DNA of 64,000 bases from Ixodes scapularis (GCF_016920785.2 NW_024609839.1:23065085-23129084), one strand, 5' to 3'. Shown: positions 10,965 through 22,492, counted from the first letter of the stretch. The notes: generated from the letters alone by a model not told the origin. Made by a program: numbers and translations.

Positions 10965-11110
10965 AGTTCGACATTCCTTTAATTAAAATTTAAAAATGCC
11001 CGTAAGTTTCATCTTCTATCTCACAACCTTTCCATTAAACGTCAGTTGTGAGTTCAAGGCTTGCCCTTTCTACGACTTTTACTTGTCCTTGTCCTTTCCG
11101 CTGACGTGTG
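10965..11110 (+). repeat. Inverted copy of the PLE-c 3' terminus
   Basis: Read on the plus strand, TTCGACATTCC to ATTAAACGTCAG repeats the minus-strand 3' terminus at 7900-8045. It abuts the 5' truncation point of PLE-c, giving an inverted 3' fragment upstream of the element body, the same architecture as PLE-a. Confidence 0.6.
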
Positions 11111-11714
11111 TATTTCGCCATTTGAGCTCTAAATACGCAAACATGCCGAAGTATACGATACAGCCGACTGACATGTACAAACAGAACGCAAAAACAACAG
11201 CAGCACAACAGTGAAACCAATGACGAATTCTACTTTTCAAATTGCAAGTTCTCCCGATCGCTTTGTATAGCAGTCTTATTGTTTTTCAATTCTACTTGGG
11301 CGGTTACTGCTGTATTTGTCGCATAAACATGTAGATGCTGCCCGCATTTGAAGCCTGCATAAGATATCTCAGGAATTCTCCGAGGGTATCATTTATATAG
11401 CTTAATTCAGCGTTTACAAAAAAACTACAGTAGAATAATTAACCAAAATTTATTAATTAACATTGAATACTTATTTTAATTAATCATGATAAAATACAGT
11501 ATTGAGTGTGATTCCTCTTAGAGGCTACGCCAGTTATTTGATTTTAGTTAATTAATTAATTATCACGCCAATTATTCTCCCACCTTTTCAAAAGTTTAGG
11601 TCGGGGGCGTAGTGTTCACTCAATTGGTCATAAAAACATATATGCTTGAAATATAAAAAAGACTATGCATTACTGTTTTCACATATATTTTATATATTTA
11701 CTCTATTCCACCTT
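11111..11714. other. Unassigned AT-rich sequence
   Basis: No gene or known repeat is recognised. Several TTAATTAATTAAT runs lie at about 11450-11560. Confidence 0.4.
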
Positions 11715-11876
11715 ATTGGATCTATTTATTTATTTCAGAACACTGCAGGCCAGCTCTCTGGCCCAAGCAGGAGGAGCAAAATATAGAAACATGAAAGGGC
11801 ATGTAAATACACAATAGCAGAAAATACAAGACCACACAACAAAACAATCTGGGCCCACAAATATATTAAATATATA
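11715..11876 (-). mobile_element. CR1/L2-type LINE, 3' UTR and tail
   Basis: On the minus strand the sequence ends GAAATAAATAAATAG, preceded by CCTCCTGCTTGGGCC and GCCTGCAGTGTTCTG, a typical CR1-like LINE 3' end with a short tandem tail. It continues the LINE whose ORF ends at about 13495; the intervening 1.6 kb is a foldback insertion. This is the 3'-most piece of a LINE whose 5'-most piece lies at 58350. Confidence 0.75.
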
Positions 11877-13480
11877 CAAGGTGTTTCACGAAAGCTGGAC
11901 AAATTCTATACTGCAAAAACTACGCGTCGCAAAAAAAAAAAAGAAAGAAGAGGCTTAATTGTGTCGTTTTGATCCTGGCCAGGGGCCGATTTAGGAAAAT
12001 GATTAGACTCCTGGATAATTCGATTGTTAATTATTTTTACGTAATCAACCTTTAAATATTGTGCTTAAGGGCATGGTTTCAATTAGAAAATTGCTCAGCG
12101 TCTATGAAAAACACTAAATCAACAAAATGTAGAACGATAGAACGCAAGCGAAGCATTTTTAAAGAGCAACTCCGCTCAATTCCGAAAAATATAGGCTTAC
12201 TCGTGATTCCATTTCACAAAGCGCTACTAAACAGCTCTACGTCTTCGGATTCGCTGAATGTGGAATCTTATTTGTGTAATCCTAATTTAAACATCAGCTG
12301 ATACCGAAACCGAAACTTCGGTTGCGTCAGGCAACATTGGTCTCGTGTTGTCAGAGTCATGGCAGGTCAGGTCGAACCACGTGCACCTTGTGACGTTCGG
12401 GGGAAGGGGCGGGTGGGCGAGGTACAGGACACGCGATGCGGCTATGCGGGCAGGTCGCTTTGCATGGCGTGGGCGGTGATGGCCCGGGGGAGAGGGGGAC
12501 GGGGAGAAGACGAAAGAGGAGAAGGGGAACGGAGAAACAGACCGATAAGCGCGCAGGGTAGCGCAAACTAGCGCATCCGCGTAACGGTAATCACGTGGAC
12601 GCCATTCAGCCAACACCGGGACGAGAAACTCATGACGTCATCGTTGAATTTCGCTCTGAGATACAAAAGCAAACAAAACGTCAGAATGACGTAATCATGC
12701 CTCTGATGTAGTGGCTCAACGTTGGCCGCTCCAACTCCGTCGCATTGACTGCGCTGACGATTGCGCCTCACGTCGCACACTAGAGTTAGCAGATTTCGGT
12801 GACTTGGTTCACCTTGAAGGTTTGCTGGCCAGTTCATTAAGTATATAGACGGAATCAGATCGTAATATTTGACATGGGGTCTTCCTACGTGATACTGAAG
12901 AGGACTACATAGTTTTCTAGATATCAAAAATGAAGCGCAGTTGCCCTTTAAGGCTTTCCGAAAAACTGCACAAATTTGACGGGTGTTTAAGTTTCGGTTT
13001 GCAATCGGAGCTCATCTCGGCCCCGAAGGCACCGCGCCCCGTGGACAAAGTGTGCAACCAGCCTCTGCTGCGTTGCGCGAGGACAGCGCAGCAGAGGTTG
13101 GTTGCACTATTTCTCCATGGGGCGAGGTGCCGTCAAGGCCGAGAGGCTCTCCGATTGCAAACGGAAACTTAAAATCCCGTCGAATTTGTGTGGTTTTTCG
13201 GAAAGCCTTAAAAATGCTTCGCGTGCGTTCTATCGTTCTGCGATTTGTTGATTTAGTGTTTTTCGATAATGCTGATCAATTTTCTAATTGAAACCGCGCC
13301 CTTAAACATAACATTAAAAAATTTAGTTACGCAAAAATAAATAACAATTTAATTATCTCGGACTTTAATAATTTTCCTAAATAGGCCCCTGGCCCAGGAC
13401 CAAAATGACACAAGCCTTTTCTTGTTGCGACAAGTAGTTTTCGCAATATCGAATTTGACCACTTTTCGTGAAACACCCTG
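11877..13480. mobile_element. Long-TIR (foldback) element inserted in the LINE 3' UTR
   Basis: The ends are CAAGGTGTTTCACGAAAGCTGG and, inverted, CAGGGTGTTTCACGAAAAGTGG. Homology between the arms continues inward almost to the centre (about 13075), with matching blocks around AACACTAAATCAAC, GAACGATAGAACGC, CTTTCCGAAAAAC and GCAATCGGAG. The left arm is split by a TTAA element at 12163-12947. The inner arm blocks are related to those at about 26040-26460 in the giant element and its copies, so a common foldback family is present in both. No coding sequence. Confidence 0.75.
12163..12947. mobile_element. Short Kolobok-like non-autonomous element
   Basis: The ends AGAGCAACTCCGCTCAATT and AATGAAGCGCAGTTGCCCT are inverted copies of the THAP element termini at 8444-10653. 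TTAA flanks both sides (12159-12162 and 12948-12951). Without it, the surrounding foldback arm reads continuously and matches its partner arm at about 13180-13215. At 785 bp it contains no recognisable transposase. Confidence 0.8.
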
Positions 13481-13930
13481 CATATGCATACATACTATAT
13501 GTACCAATCTAGACAATACCAGTGCTGCAAAAGATTAGGGTAATTCAGTAAATAGTATTCTATAGCCTGATGGAAATTAGATGTTTGAAAAATACCCTTC
13601 GAAAGTGAATTCCACTCAGGAACTGTACGAGAGAAAAAACTGTTTTTAAAAGAATTTGTCTTGCAGACAATAAGTTGGAGAGTGTGTTTCTTGCTCTCCC
13701 TCATGTTCTAAGCGGAGTTAGGTAAGTGGGTGTTTCTATGTTTACTTTCTGCGTTAATATGCTATATAGAAATAATATCCGAGTCTTTTTTTCTACGTGA
13801 TTCTAGCATTGCTATGTAATTCTATTTAATAAGTGTTGGAGGGTAGTCTAGTCTCTTTTATTTATCAAATGTGAATCTGGCCGATTTTCTTTTAACAATC
13901 CAAATCTGTTTAATGTCGTTCTTTAATGTA
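13481..13930 (-). pseudogene. LINE ORF2 C-terminal portion
   Basis: The minus strand reads TLKNDIKQIW, RKSARFTFDK-stop-KRLDYPPTLIK, AMLESRRKKDSDIIS and finally KKHTLQLIVCKTNSFKNSFF plus RTVPEWNSL, ending at a stop near 13495. Arg-Thr-x-x-x-Trp-Asn-Ser-Leu is the conserved end of CR1/L2-type LINE ORF2 proteins. Several in-frame stops make it dead. The preceding residues of the same protein lie on the other side of the 43-kb composite, at 41872-41894 and 56990-58350. Confidence 0.82.
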
Positions 13931-13932
13931 TG
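13929..13932. repeat. Left flank of giant copy A (TATG)
   Basis: The LINE ends ...AATGTATG and copy A starts CCCTATTGG at 13933. On the far side of A the flank is ATGGGTTCC (41872). The shared ATG suggests a 3-bp duplication, or a TA duplication altered by small changes. B and C have clean TA duplications. Confidence 0.5.
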
Positions 13933-14439
13933 CCCTATTGGAAAAACGTACAAGAAACAAACCTGCTGCTTGTACAGTTCTGGTATGATACCACCATAAT
14001 TTCTTGTTATTATGTATGCAGCTAGTTTGCTTTGGCGTTCTGCATAACTGGAGATACCGGCACTGCTATGGCTCCGGGTCTGTCTATACTGGCAGCCAGT
14101 TTGCTTGCCGATATGATTCGGTGTGGCTGGTATGATTTTGCGTCCGATGACATAGGCGACCGACATCTTTCCAACAAAACGCTTATACCACAGGACCACC
14201 GGTATAACCAAATCATACATGCAGAAAGACGACCGCCATCTTCCAACGAAAACGTCCATCGTTCACCACCGGTATCGTTACATACACAATGCATGTCGAA
14301 AAAGAACATAAGCCGCGTTTATATGAATGCGACTTAGTCGCATTGAATCCAGTTGCCGCATACAATATGCGGTCATGTAAACGGCATAATGCGCAAAGCG
14401 CATCGCATTTTGGAACGGGGAGGATAATCGCAAGGCGCT

Positions 14440-15660
14440 CGCTGCGGGAGCGAGTGAATAGCTGAGAACATGGCGGCGGCCAACCTCGTAGGCGGCGCAG
14501 AGAGCGGTCCCGCAATTTTTTTCCTGAGAACAAACGCAAGCTTTTATTGCGATCATAAGTAAGCGGAATATAGCAGAGCTGCTCGGTGAGGGCGGCTCCG
14601 TCCAAACCATTGCGAAGTACGACTTGCGCGTCCGAAGGGGTCACAAAGGCTTCGGTGCAAGCACGAACGACACCGAGAGCTCCGAGCACTGTAGAGCACT
14701 GCATGGTAGCGCAGAACGAGCAGCTCCTACCTCGGTGCCGTTCCTGGCTGCGCAAGAGCCTCTCGGACTCGGGGTCCGGTTGGTCCGGTCGCGATCGGCG
14801 ACGTCTGGCGCGGCGAAACGCGGAGGCTTCCTCAAAGCGTGCGCACACACGTCGCCTCTCGTTCAGAGTGAACCGGCGGCCCAGCCTGGAGTCCTAAACG
14901 CCTTGGTTTTGATAGTTCTTCCGTCTCGCAACTTCTTCCACAGCACCGAAGACAGCGGACACGATCTTTACTTTCACCGAATGCGTCGAAAGGCCTCCAC
15001 ATGCGATGCACCGGAAAACGCGGTGCGGCTGGTGCCGGAACGGAACTGCATAACTTCGAGCTTTGAGTCAACGTGCACGGCAACAAACCGATCGTGACAC
15101 CAAGCCGCGGATACCGCATCGCCGGTCGACAGCGGCAAACGGCCCGTTGCTCGTATCGCGGGCCGAGACTCGTACTCGGCCAACCTGGCGTCTTTTCGTG
15201 GCCCCTCGCGTCGTCGCAACCAGCCACAAACCCGACAAACCCACCAGCCCGAAACCGTAGCGACCGTACCCTGCGTTGGAGAAAAGCGAAACCGAAACGT
15301 AAAGCTTTTTCCCAGTGGCTTCCGCTGCCGCGCCTTTTCTAACTTCTCGATTTCCACTTCCGGTCGTCCCGGAGATCAATACATATACCTTGGCGGAGAT
15401 GACGAACAATGGCGAAGATAGAGCGGTGTGGGGGGGTCGTTGGCTCGTTTACGGTTACGGGACAGATGTTTTGCGGTCCGTTTCTACTGCGTCTCTGGTT
15501 CTAAACTCAACGGCGCCTCTCATAGTTCAACCAGGTGTGGTCGGCCTGGGTCAGCGGGGCCGGCTCGCCTCGTCCGATCGCCGGACCGCCGGCGACTTCC
15601 GAGTTCTTTAGGCCTATGATCCGAAGGTCTCCCTGAAACGGTAAGCGAACCTCGTCCCGT
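14440..15660. promoter_or_regulatory. CpG-rich promoter-like block in copy A
   Basis: A sharply CpG-rich interval in an AT-rich neighbourhood, also present in B (26990-28155) and C (55320-56480). It contains a plausible first exon with ATG at 14470 (reads MAAANLVGGAESGPAIFFLR...) and a GTAAGC donor at 14559, and a second GTAAGCG donor at 15641. Open frames occur on both strands across the block, as expected of CpG-rich DNA, and none matches a family I know. It looks like a captured host promoter and first exon(s). That is inference. Confidence 0.45.
14470..14558 (+). other. Candidate first coding exon (MAAANLV...)
   Basis: It opens with an ATG in a GC-rich context (GAACATGGCGGCGG) and ends at a strong donor, CATAA|GTAAGC. 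The counterpart in B (27026) keeps the frame; in C (start codon at 56450-56452, minus) a 1-bp change in the T-run shifts it. About 29 residues with no recognised domain. It could be chance in CpG-rich DNA. Confidence 0.3.
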
Positions 15661-16108
15661 TTTCGTTCTACTTTTAAATTACGTTAGGTGTGTTCATGAC
15701 AATTTTGAACTAGAATAATTGTTCTTCATTGCGGTTTGTCATTTACCGAAAATGTAAATCGAGCAATGAACGAGGAGTCATGCGTAAAAACGATGTCTGT
15801 ACGATGTTAACTTCTACCTGGGCGGCTAAAACAAAAAAAAAGTCAAGACTGGTTACTGTTGGATACGAGGCTGCTCCCAATGCAATGGTAAGCACTTAGA
15901 GCGCCTTTCTGGACGGCATGTAAGCAATATAGCGATCAACGAGACGAGCGACGGCGAGAAGCTACGAGTGCCGGCGACGAGCGACGAAGATTTCTCACTG
16001 TCGCTGCTTGCGTCCCTCGTTTTTTGGGTTTCTAGAAAACGTCGCTCATCGCCTTGGTCGCTTGCACCAATCACTTTCATAATGTGTGTCACGTCGCGCG
16101 GCTGACTA

Positions 16109-16870
16109 CCGTATTTATTCAAATATCAGTCGGCCTTTTTTTTTTTTTTCGGAAATCGTGACCAAAGAATTTCGACACCTACATTCGCGACCAAATTTTG
16201 CGACCCTACGGGAGGCATGAAGCTATCGAGTCACCGAGCCGGCGTTGCCGTAGAGCCGCGCCGCTTCTTGTTTCAAAAAGCTTTTGGCAAACAACAGAAA
16301 TGGCCCGCCCGCGGTGGCTGGTGCCGCTATCGCGCGCACCCCTCGGACGTCGGATTTCGCCATCGCGCCTCTAGCGTTCCCCTTGCTGGGCAATGGGGAA
16401 GGAGAGGAACGCGATGCGCCATGCACTTTGCCCTCCATCCTCGCAAACGCAAACGCAAAAAAAAAAAAAAAAAGTGTTTTTGTTAGTTGCTTGAGGCGGC
16501 TCGGCTCGCGTGTTTCTCATGGCGACTCGGCGGCTTTGCTTGCGTCTTTTTAGTTTTTGTCCTCGTTTCGCACTTTTTTTCGTTTCTTGTCATTTTACAA
16601 CGGTGTCAGTGAAGTATTGTAGCGAATTTGCGAGGATGTCTACCAAGCTGACGAAGCTTCGGACGACGATGACATGTCCAGAAGTTCTGACGGTGATTAA
16701 GTTTTTGGCATCGCCCCGTGATTTAGCTGAGAGTGATGTAAATAAAGGTTTGTTTCTTTCTTTCTTTCGTTAAAAATAAAAAAACGTCGACTTATATTTG
16801 AATTATTTTTTTTTATTTATTCTCGGTGGGTCCAATAAATATGGTTCGACCTATTTTCGAGTAAATACAG
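16109..16870 (+). mobile_element. pogo/Tigger-like non-autonomous transposon
   Basis: The ends CCGTATTTATTC and GAGTAAATACAG are inverted repeats followed inward by ATATnAGTCGrCC / GGTTCGACCTATTTTCG, flanked by TA at 16107-16108 and 16871-16872. Such termini are common in Tc1/mariner-pogo derivatives of arthropods. The same insertion is at 28659-29428 in B and 54048-54832 in C, so it predates the three copies. Inside B and C a frame ending EEASDDDDMSRSSD then DEVFGIAP-stop, and another starting MKLSSHRAGVAVEPRRFLFQ, may be the ends of a deleted transposase. No catalytic DDE region is seen. Confidence 0.7.
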
Positions 16871-17143
16871 TAACTTTAATTCTTATTTTGGGTTACGTCG
16901 GACGCAACTCGAATGCTTGACAGTTACGTTGGGCGTAACTTTAATTTTTATTTCGGGTTCCGTCGGACGTAACGTTAGACACTGCGTTACACTTAAGCAA
17001 AAAAGGGGCTGCTGGTTCATCATATAAACCAACCATTTGTGTTTAATTAAAACGCATCACTGGCCTAAAAAAATACTGCTATCCTAGAGTTTATGCTATA
17101 GGAATGTAGCGCTTCAGATAAATTTGTTAATTTTTACTTTCAG

Positions 17144-17329
17144 TCCCTGCCCCACCAGATACAACATCTGGCCTAAAGCAATGTTCCGGATCTCCTTCCA
17201 AGACCACAGGAGGGTCGTCATTCAATCCAGGAGTCGGCGGCGTCTCATGGGCTTGTTGCTGGTGCTTCTTACTGGATGGTGCTACTGAAGGAAAAGTGGT
17301 CGTGCTTGGGAAAGGCAAGTATGGCCGCC
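17144..17329 (+). other. Exon-like segment with strong splice sites (copy A)
   Basis: The segment lies between a pyrimidine-rich acceptor (TTTTTACTTTCAG|TCCC) and a consensus donor (GGCCGCC|GTAAGTATA), both conserved in B (29709-29891) and C (53584-53767, minus). In A one plus-strand frame is open throughout (reads ...SGLKQCSGSPSKTTGGSSFN...). The antisense frame is also open in all copies (PSVAPSSKKHQQQAHETPP, with a 3-bp in-frame difference), so the coding strand is undecided. Splice signals favour plus. No family recognised. Confidence 0.4.
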
Positions 17330-17776
17330 GTAAGTATACATATTGTTTTTACCTTTGCTCGAATCCACTTTTAAGAAATGCACAGTTCGCATGTGTGCAT
17401 CTCTCCATGCTTCTACAGTCGGCTGTTATTATTTGGAGTGCTCCAACTCTGTCAGCGCTACTTTCTCTAGATCATGCAAATTGGATGCAACACTAAACCA
17501 CATATGATCTCGCAACAAACAGTGCTGTGCCGAAGCACTGTGGAATTTACTCTAGCTTTATAATGCAGCACAACATAAATGACGCCAAGTATAGCTACTT
17601 TTGTGACTCCGTTTTACCAAAAGCTCTGCCGAAACAAATTTGCCACCTTATAGGTAGTTCAAAAGAACCTCGCGTGCCTAACCTGGAGAAGGGCATTTTT
17701 TTCATAGGTCAATTTTTTCTTAAACGAATACCTTCATCCTTCTTGAAATGTTAACATCATGTGACACACGGAAGTA

Positions 17777-17910
17777 CAGTAAACCCCTTAATGTTGGCGA
17801 ACCTTTAATTTTCGCGGCCTTTAATTTTGTGGAATTCAGTGGCTTCGATTATGTCCTCTGTGACCGATTTGAGAAGAAATAGGGGCCACGAAGATAAGGG
17901 GGTTTTACTG
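17777..17910. mobile_element. 134-bp Tc1/mariner-pogo-type MITE
   Basis: It begins CAGTAAACCCC and ends GGGGGTTTTACTG, with TA at 17775-17776. The same insertion occurs at 30340-30473 (B; TA follows) and 52992-53125 (C; TA precedes). CAGTnnAACCCC termini are typical of pogo/Tigger-derived MITEs. Confidence 0.75.
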
Positions 17911-18775
17911 CACGTCGGAGGAAAGAGGAAGTCACTTTTGTTTGTATGCAAGAGTAAAACCAACAACAACAATCATGGTGTCGACACTTTGTGAGCCTAT
18001 CTGTGTCTATTGAGTGATATCAAGTTTGTTTTAGTTCGTTAAACATTGTTGCCTGTACATTGTGGGATGTCGTCTTCAACACGAGCAGTGGTTTTCCTCT
18101 GAAGCAGGCAGCATGGACGCGTGCCGCAGCACAACATAGTTCATTTGCAGGTGGTACCGCAGGTTGAAGGATGGTTGGCACAATATGGGGGAATCACAAT
18201 TCAATGTTCTACCTCGGGCGTAGACAAGATTTGCTCATTCTAAATCATTTTGTCTAAAAATCGGGGATTTGCGACGAATGTACCCGCGTGGTTTGAAGGG
18301 CCAGAAAAGCCTTGTGAGCGCTTCGTTTTCTAGCCTCTCAGTCCTGAACTCACTCACGCACCACATGTGTAGATGTTCCTATAGGTGGGAGCACTTATTT
18401 GGAAAATGGTGAATGGCAACTGTTATCTTCATCAGAATTCTGTATTATGGTTAAAGTTCGACTGCATATTTGCAATACTTCTTCTCACTTAAAGATATGT
18501 CATATTAAAAATATGTAGAATAGCCGATGACAAAAAGAGAATGGCTGGGCGCCCTCCAGCACGTGCTTGTGCTTTTCACCCCACTTTGGACAGATGTGCT
18601 CGCTCCAGGCTCATCAGGCGCTGAAACGTCATCGAAGGTAGCAGACGGGCTGGTGGTGGAACAACGGAGACTTCTCCCTGCCTTTCTCATGCTGTCAGTG
18701 AGCGTGTACTTCTATACTCTAACTTAGCTTAACTTGCACAGAGCTGAGGAAAATAGGCTTTGCGAGTGCCCTTAA

Positions 18776-19593
18776 AGGGGTTATGACACGCCAAAAATAA
18801 AATATGAGATAATCATACTGCTAGTACCCATTGTATATTCCTATAATCCTGCTAAATTTGTTATGAAAATGGCGCGATAGTTTCGTGGATAAATCGATTT
18901 ATATGCGGGTCCCTCGGAGGGGCGGATCCGAGCGGAGCTAGAGGCTTGCTACGTAGGCAGCCTCCAGCGCGGTGGCTCGTTGCACGCACTCACAGACTTG
19001 GCTCTCTTGGCGTCTCGAGCTTCAGCTTCCTTGTTTACCTTCCGCGTTTCGAGCATACGTTCCGTGACAATTATCGCTCGCCTTGTCAAAGTGTTCGACG
19101 TCAATCGCAGCAGCGATGAGAGTGATTGCTACAAAAACTGTTTAAAGCTGTGCATTTCGACTCCGAACCGCTGGCGACCAGCTCCAGTGACGACAACTTA
19201 CGGACGAACTCGCCGTGGTCACCGTCGTCCGGAAATATTTCGCAGGCGCACGCAGGGTGGAAGGTCAACGGGCAGGGGCGAGAGCGAGAATAACGTTCGG
19301 GTTGCCGAGTTACGTGAGCGGTTTTGTTCGTACCGCGGCGAGGAGAACTTGGGCGATCATGGGGGCGCTTAGAATGAGAGAGCGTTCATGGTCACGTGGT
19401 TTATAAACACCATGGTGTGACTAACTTGGGCAGTGTTGCCTGGTCGCCAGATGAAAATGATGAAAATTCGTAAATTGAATATTTCAATTACCAGAGCTCT
19501 AAAAATCGCGTAACTTAGTGTATATACTAAGTAGCCTATGAGCATTCCATTTCAAGAATAATATATCTGTTTAATTTTCGTGTCATAACCCCT
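18776..19593. mobile_element. 818-bp TTAA element present only in copy A
   Basis: Terminal inverted repeats AGGGGTTATGACACG and CGTGTCATAACCCCT are flanked by TTAA at 18772-18775 and 19594-19597. At the same place B reads GTGCCCTTACGGCATATG without insertion (about 31326-31344), which proves a clean insertion. TTAA duplication points to Kolobok or piggyBac. A 130-codon frame (18980-19372) has no domain I recognise. Confidence 0.85.
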
Positions 19594-19726
19594 TTAATGC
19601 ATATGCATTTCTACAGCTGAGGCACTTTCTGAATCAAGAACAATGGGTATCTTACCTTTAAAAACACATCATTTTGGGGGTGCAAAAGGAATTGTTTTTG
19701 TTTGTATTGTCTTATTACGCATCGGA

Positions 19727-19868
19727 GGCTCGTAGCTAGGGAAAGGCCCGCCCCCCCCCCCCCCCGAAATCTTGCATTTTGCATGAGTCGTCCTATCCCC
19801 CCTCCCCCTCATGCAGCATTTTTTCGTGAGTGGGCCCCCCCTGAAACAAAATCCTGGCTACGTGCCTG
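19727..19868. repeat. Small inverted-terminal repeat with C-runs (CGTAGCCAGG family)
   Basis: The ends GGCTCGTAGCTAGG and CCTGGCTACGTGCC are inverted. Homologous copies lie at 31471-31619 and 51841-51992, with full ends CAGGCACGTAGCCAGG. The interior holds poly-C/poly-G runs of differing length. Non-coding MITE-like repeat. Confidence 0.7.
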
Positions 19869-21391
19869 ACACATCGACTCCTTCAACTTAATGCGGAGTC
19901 GACCTACGCTGTTGAAAAATTTAATGTTTGCCAGGTAATTGTTTTGCATTTAGTTAATATATCAGTATTCAGTCAGGTATCCCAAGTCATTAGTCGCTGA
20001 GATGCACTCTCTCTAAGTCACTCATGTTTAACATTCATAAAACTGCTCGTCAAATAACGGCACTGTCGAGGACATGTACTCGGCTCGAACAATCGCTGTG
20101 CACAAGCTGGTCGTGTGGTTACAGGCAGCAAACATCCCGGTTGGAACGTCCTACCTCGCAATGCAGCTGAAGACTAGGTCAGTGCCCCACTCACAAACGT
20201 CTATACTTTGCATCTCTTTAAGCTGGACCACTTTTGACACTACAAGCCATTGCAGCAAAAACAGTGTGAGACATGATTATAAGCTCGACGTACTATGGCA
20301 TCCAACTAGAAGGTCACATGGCTTGCAGCCTCTGCCGTGGTTAACTTTAAACTGAGATAGTTTGGAATAATGCTCTCGGTTTTTAGTGTTGCCCGGCACG
20401 GTTAACGATTTGGTGATATAGCGCTGCGTTGAAAAATCTGCATTCGTGACTGTATCACCTTATGAATTCATACTAGCTATTAAACTCTCCATTCTGCAGA
20501 GAAATGAAATGCACTTTGCTTCCAATTGCAGCTGCTTCTGGAACTTCACGGTATGAAGCACCTTATGGCTGCAAGCTCTGACCGTTCTTGTCTCTGGTCT
20601 GCGCAGGCCCATTGCAGGGAGTCACTCCGAGAGCCTCACCAAAGTTCCTGCCCGTGGTCGTTCTAAATTTTTTTTGTGGGTATGCATCCTTTCTGTCTTT
20701 GCCTTAATTGTACTCGGGCGTTTTCTTTTCATTGTCGCAGATTTGCCTCAAAATTGGTTCAGCACACAAATGGACGCTGTACAACTGTATCCCACATATG
20801 TTGTTCAAGATAACTTTTCTTTGCGAAAGTTAGATTTTTTTATGAAGGTTAGTGTTTTTTGTTTTTATTTACAAATTTATGTGAGTTTCCATGGGCAACA
20901 CTAAAACGTTATGCCAGGAGCAAGGGCAAGTTTACTGCTCTAATTTGTTCTTGACTGATTGCAAGAAATTTCGTTAATGTTCTGAAACCTCCTTTCAGCG
21001 CTTGCTTTGCAGCAATAAAAAAAATTATACATAGGACATACTCTGTTTTTTAAACTGCTTTCTTATTCTGCAGGTCTGCCTGCCATAGATGTCGCACTAC
21101 TGGAGAGCAGGCGAATTCTATTGTTGGTTTTGCCATTGCTTTTTTTTTAGCCGTTGTCTTAATAGTTCTTGTAAATTTAGAGATTTTCCTAAAAAGCAAG
21201 CCGGGAAGAATATTTAGTTTGATTAGGTAGCTGAAAATAATGATTTAGTACCCCTTTGTCAGTAAAATAGATACTGTGTGCCGCTGTTAGTGTCAAGCCG
21301 AGATCCTCGCTTTTTTGGCATTTTGCTCAGAGTAGTACCCATTTTTATTCATTAGCCTCTTAGTGCACCAACTAAACTCTTTCTATCCAGG

Positions 21392-21772
21392 AGCAAGTGA
21401 GTGTACCAGACACCTGCCTTCTGCTGGTACACTCTACCCTCACGTTCAGCGAGTGTATGAACTGGAGTTGTATCCCCAGTCGACACTCGCTGAGCACGAG
21501 GGTAGGAAAATCTTTCCATTGCAGCAGAGCCATTATGGGGAGAGTCTGGCAGTCTATGATTTCGCTGCCGTAACGTCTCCCTTCCGAGGAAGCTAATCAG
21601 CCCGCGGCACAGAGCAAGAGGCGTGAGCGCATGCGCTTGAACTCTAGGCTGCTCCCAGCTGAGCGGGGAGGGCCGCCATTTTCATTCATTCGCCCGGCAT
21701 GGGATCGATATTCAAATTTCGGATCTTTCCTTTTATTTGGCAGGCTCCGGCAATAAAATGATATAGTGTTAT
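21392..21772 (+). other. Possible terminal exon with polyA signal, copy A only
   Basis: Following TTTCTATCCAG, a frame runs to a stop at 21594-21596 (reads ...TLYPHVQRVYELELYPQ and ends FAAVTSPFRGS), and an AATAAA sits near 21753. B and C lack most of this interval but keep the polyA-like end (TTTATTTGGCAGGCTCTGGCAATAAAA). The composition looks protein-like, but I recognise no family. It may instead be chance. Confidence 0.3.
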
Positions 21773-22310
21773 TCTTCGGTGGCTTAAAAACCTAAAGAAA
21801 GAAGTTCCTCCATGTTTGAACGCAAACTTTTATTCAGGCAAAAAAAAGAAATAAGCCCGTAGCAGACGACTCGTAGCCTCAACAGTGCTCCTTGCCTACA
21901 GCTTTGCGTCAAAATGGCGGTTGTCTCCTCTTTGCCTCTTTGGTGCCTTCTCTCTCCCTCCTTCGGCGTTCTCCTCCCTTTCCTCCTCTCCGGCACCTTC
22001 ATCACCGCACAAATGGCTAAACTCTCCCACTATACGGCTCTGCATTGCAGTAGTAGTTTTATTTATAGTCTTTACAGTTGAATGTGAATATTTGACAGAA
22101 ATCTCACAGGTTGGGGGGAAGAGGGTTAAATAAATGCATTTGATCATTCGCCTTAATTCGGTACCCATAATTTTAACGCCTACGTGGCCTTGTCCTGGGG
22201 GGTGACTATGGCTAAAATAAAAGGATCTATGTGCTGATCACGAAAGAATATGCTAGCCATTCTAATGTAACTCTGCCAAGTACTTGATTCTGATTTGTTT
22301 CTATTTTCAG

Positions 22311-22492
22311 CTACTTGGGTGCTTCAAGATCTGGAGATCCTAGTGGCCACAAGCTTGGACTCAATCTTTTTCTGTGTCCTGGCCAGGACATTGGGGGAGG
22401 TAATCCCAGCAACAAGAGCATCGCAGTATCTCCCTGCCTGTGACTTTTGATCAGCGTCACGACAGGGGAGTCCTCGTGCCACCAGGTGTTAG
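22311..22492 (+). other. Exon-like segment, duplicated in B and C
   Basis: The acceptor TTTCTATTTTCAG precedes the segment and the donor TTAG|GTATGCC follows (alternative CAG|GTGTTA). It occurs once in A and twice in each of B (33777 and 36087 onward) and C, because of the internal duplication. In the second B copy one plus frame is open throughout (reads LVATSLDSIFFCGLARTMGE); in A the same frame has a stop. No family recognised. Confidence 0.35.

Noticed and set aside
14213..14848. 211-codon minus-strand open frame in the CpG-rich block
   Set aside because: Corresponding frames in B and C contain mostly amino-acid-changing differences and frameshifts, and long frames exist on both strands of this CpG-rich DNA. 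No domain recognised.
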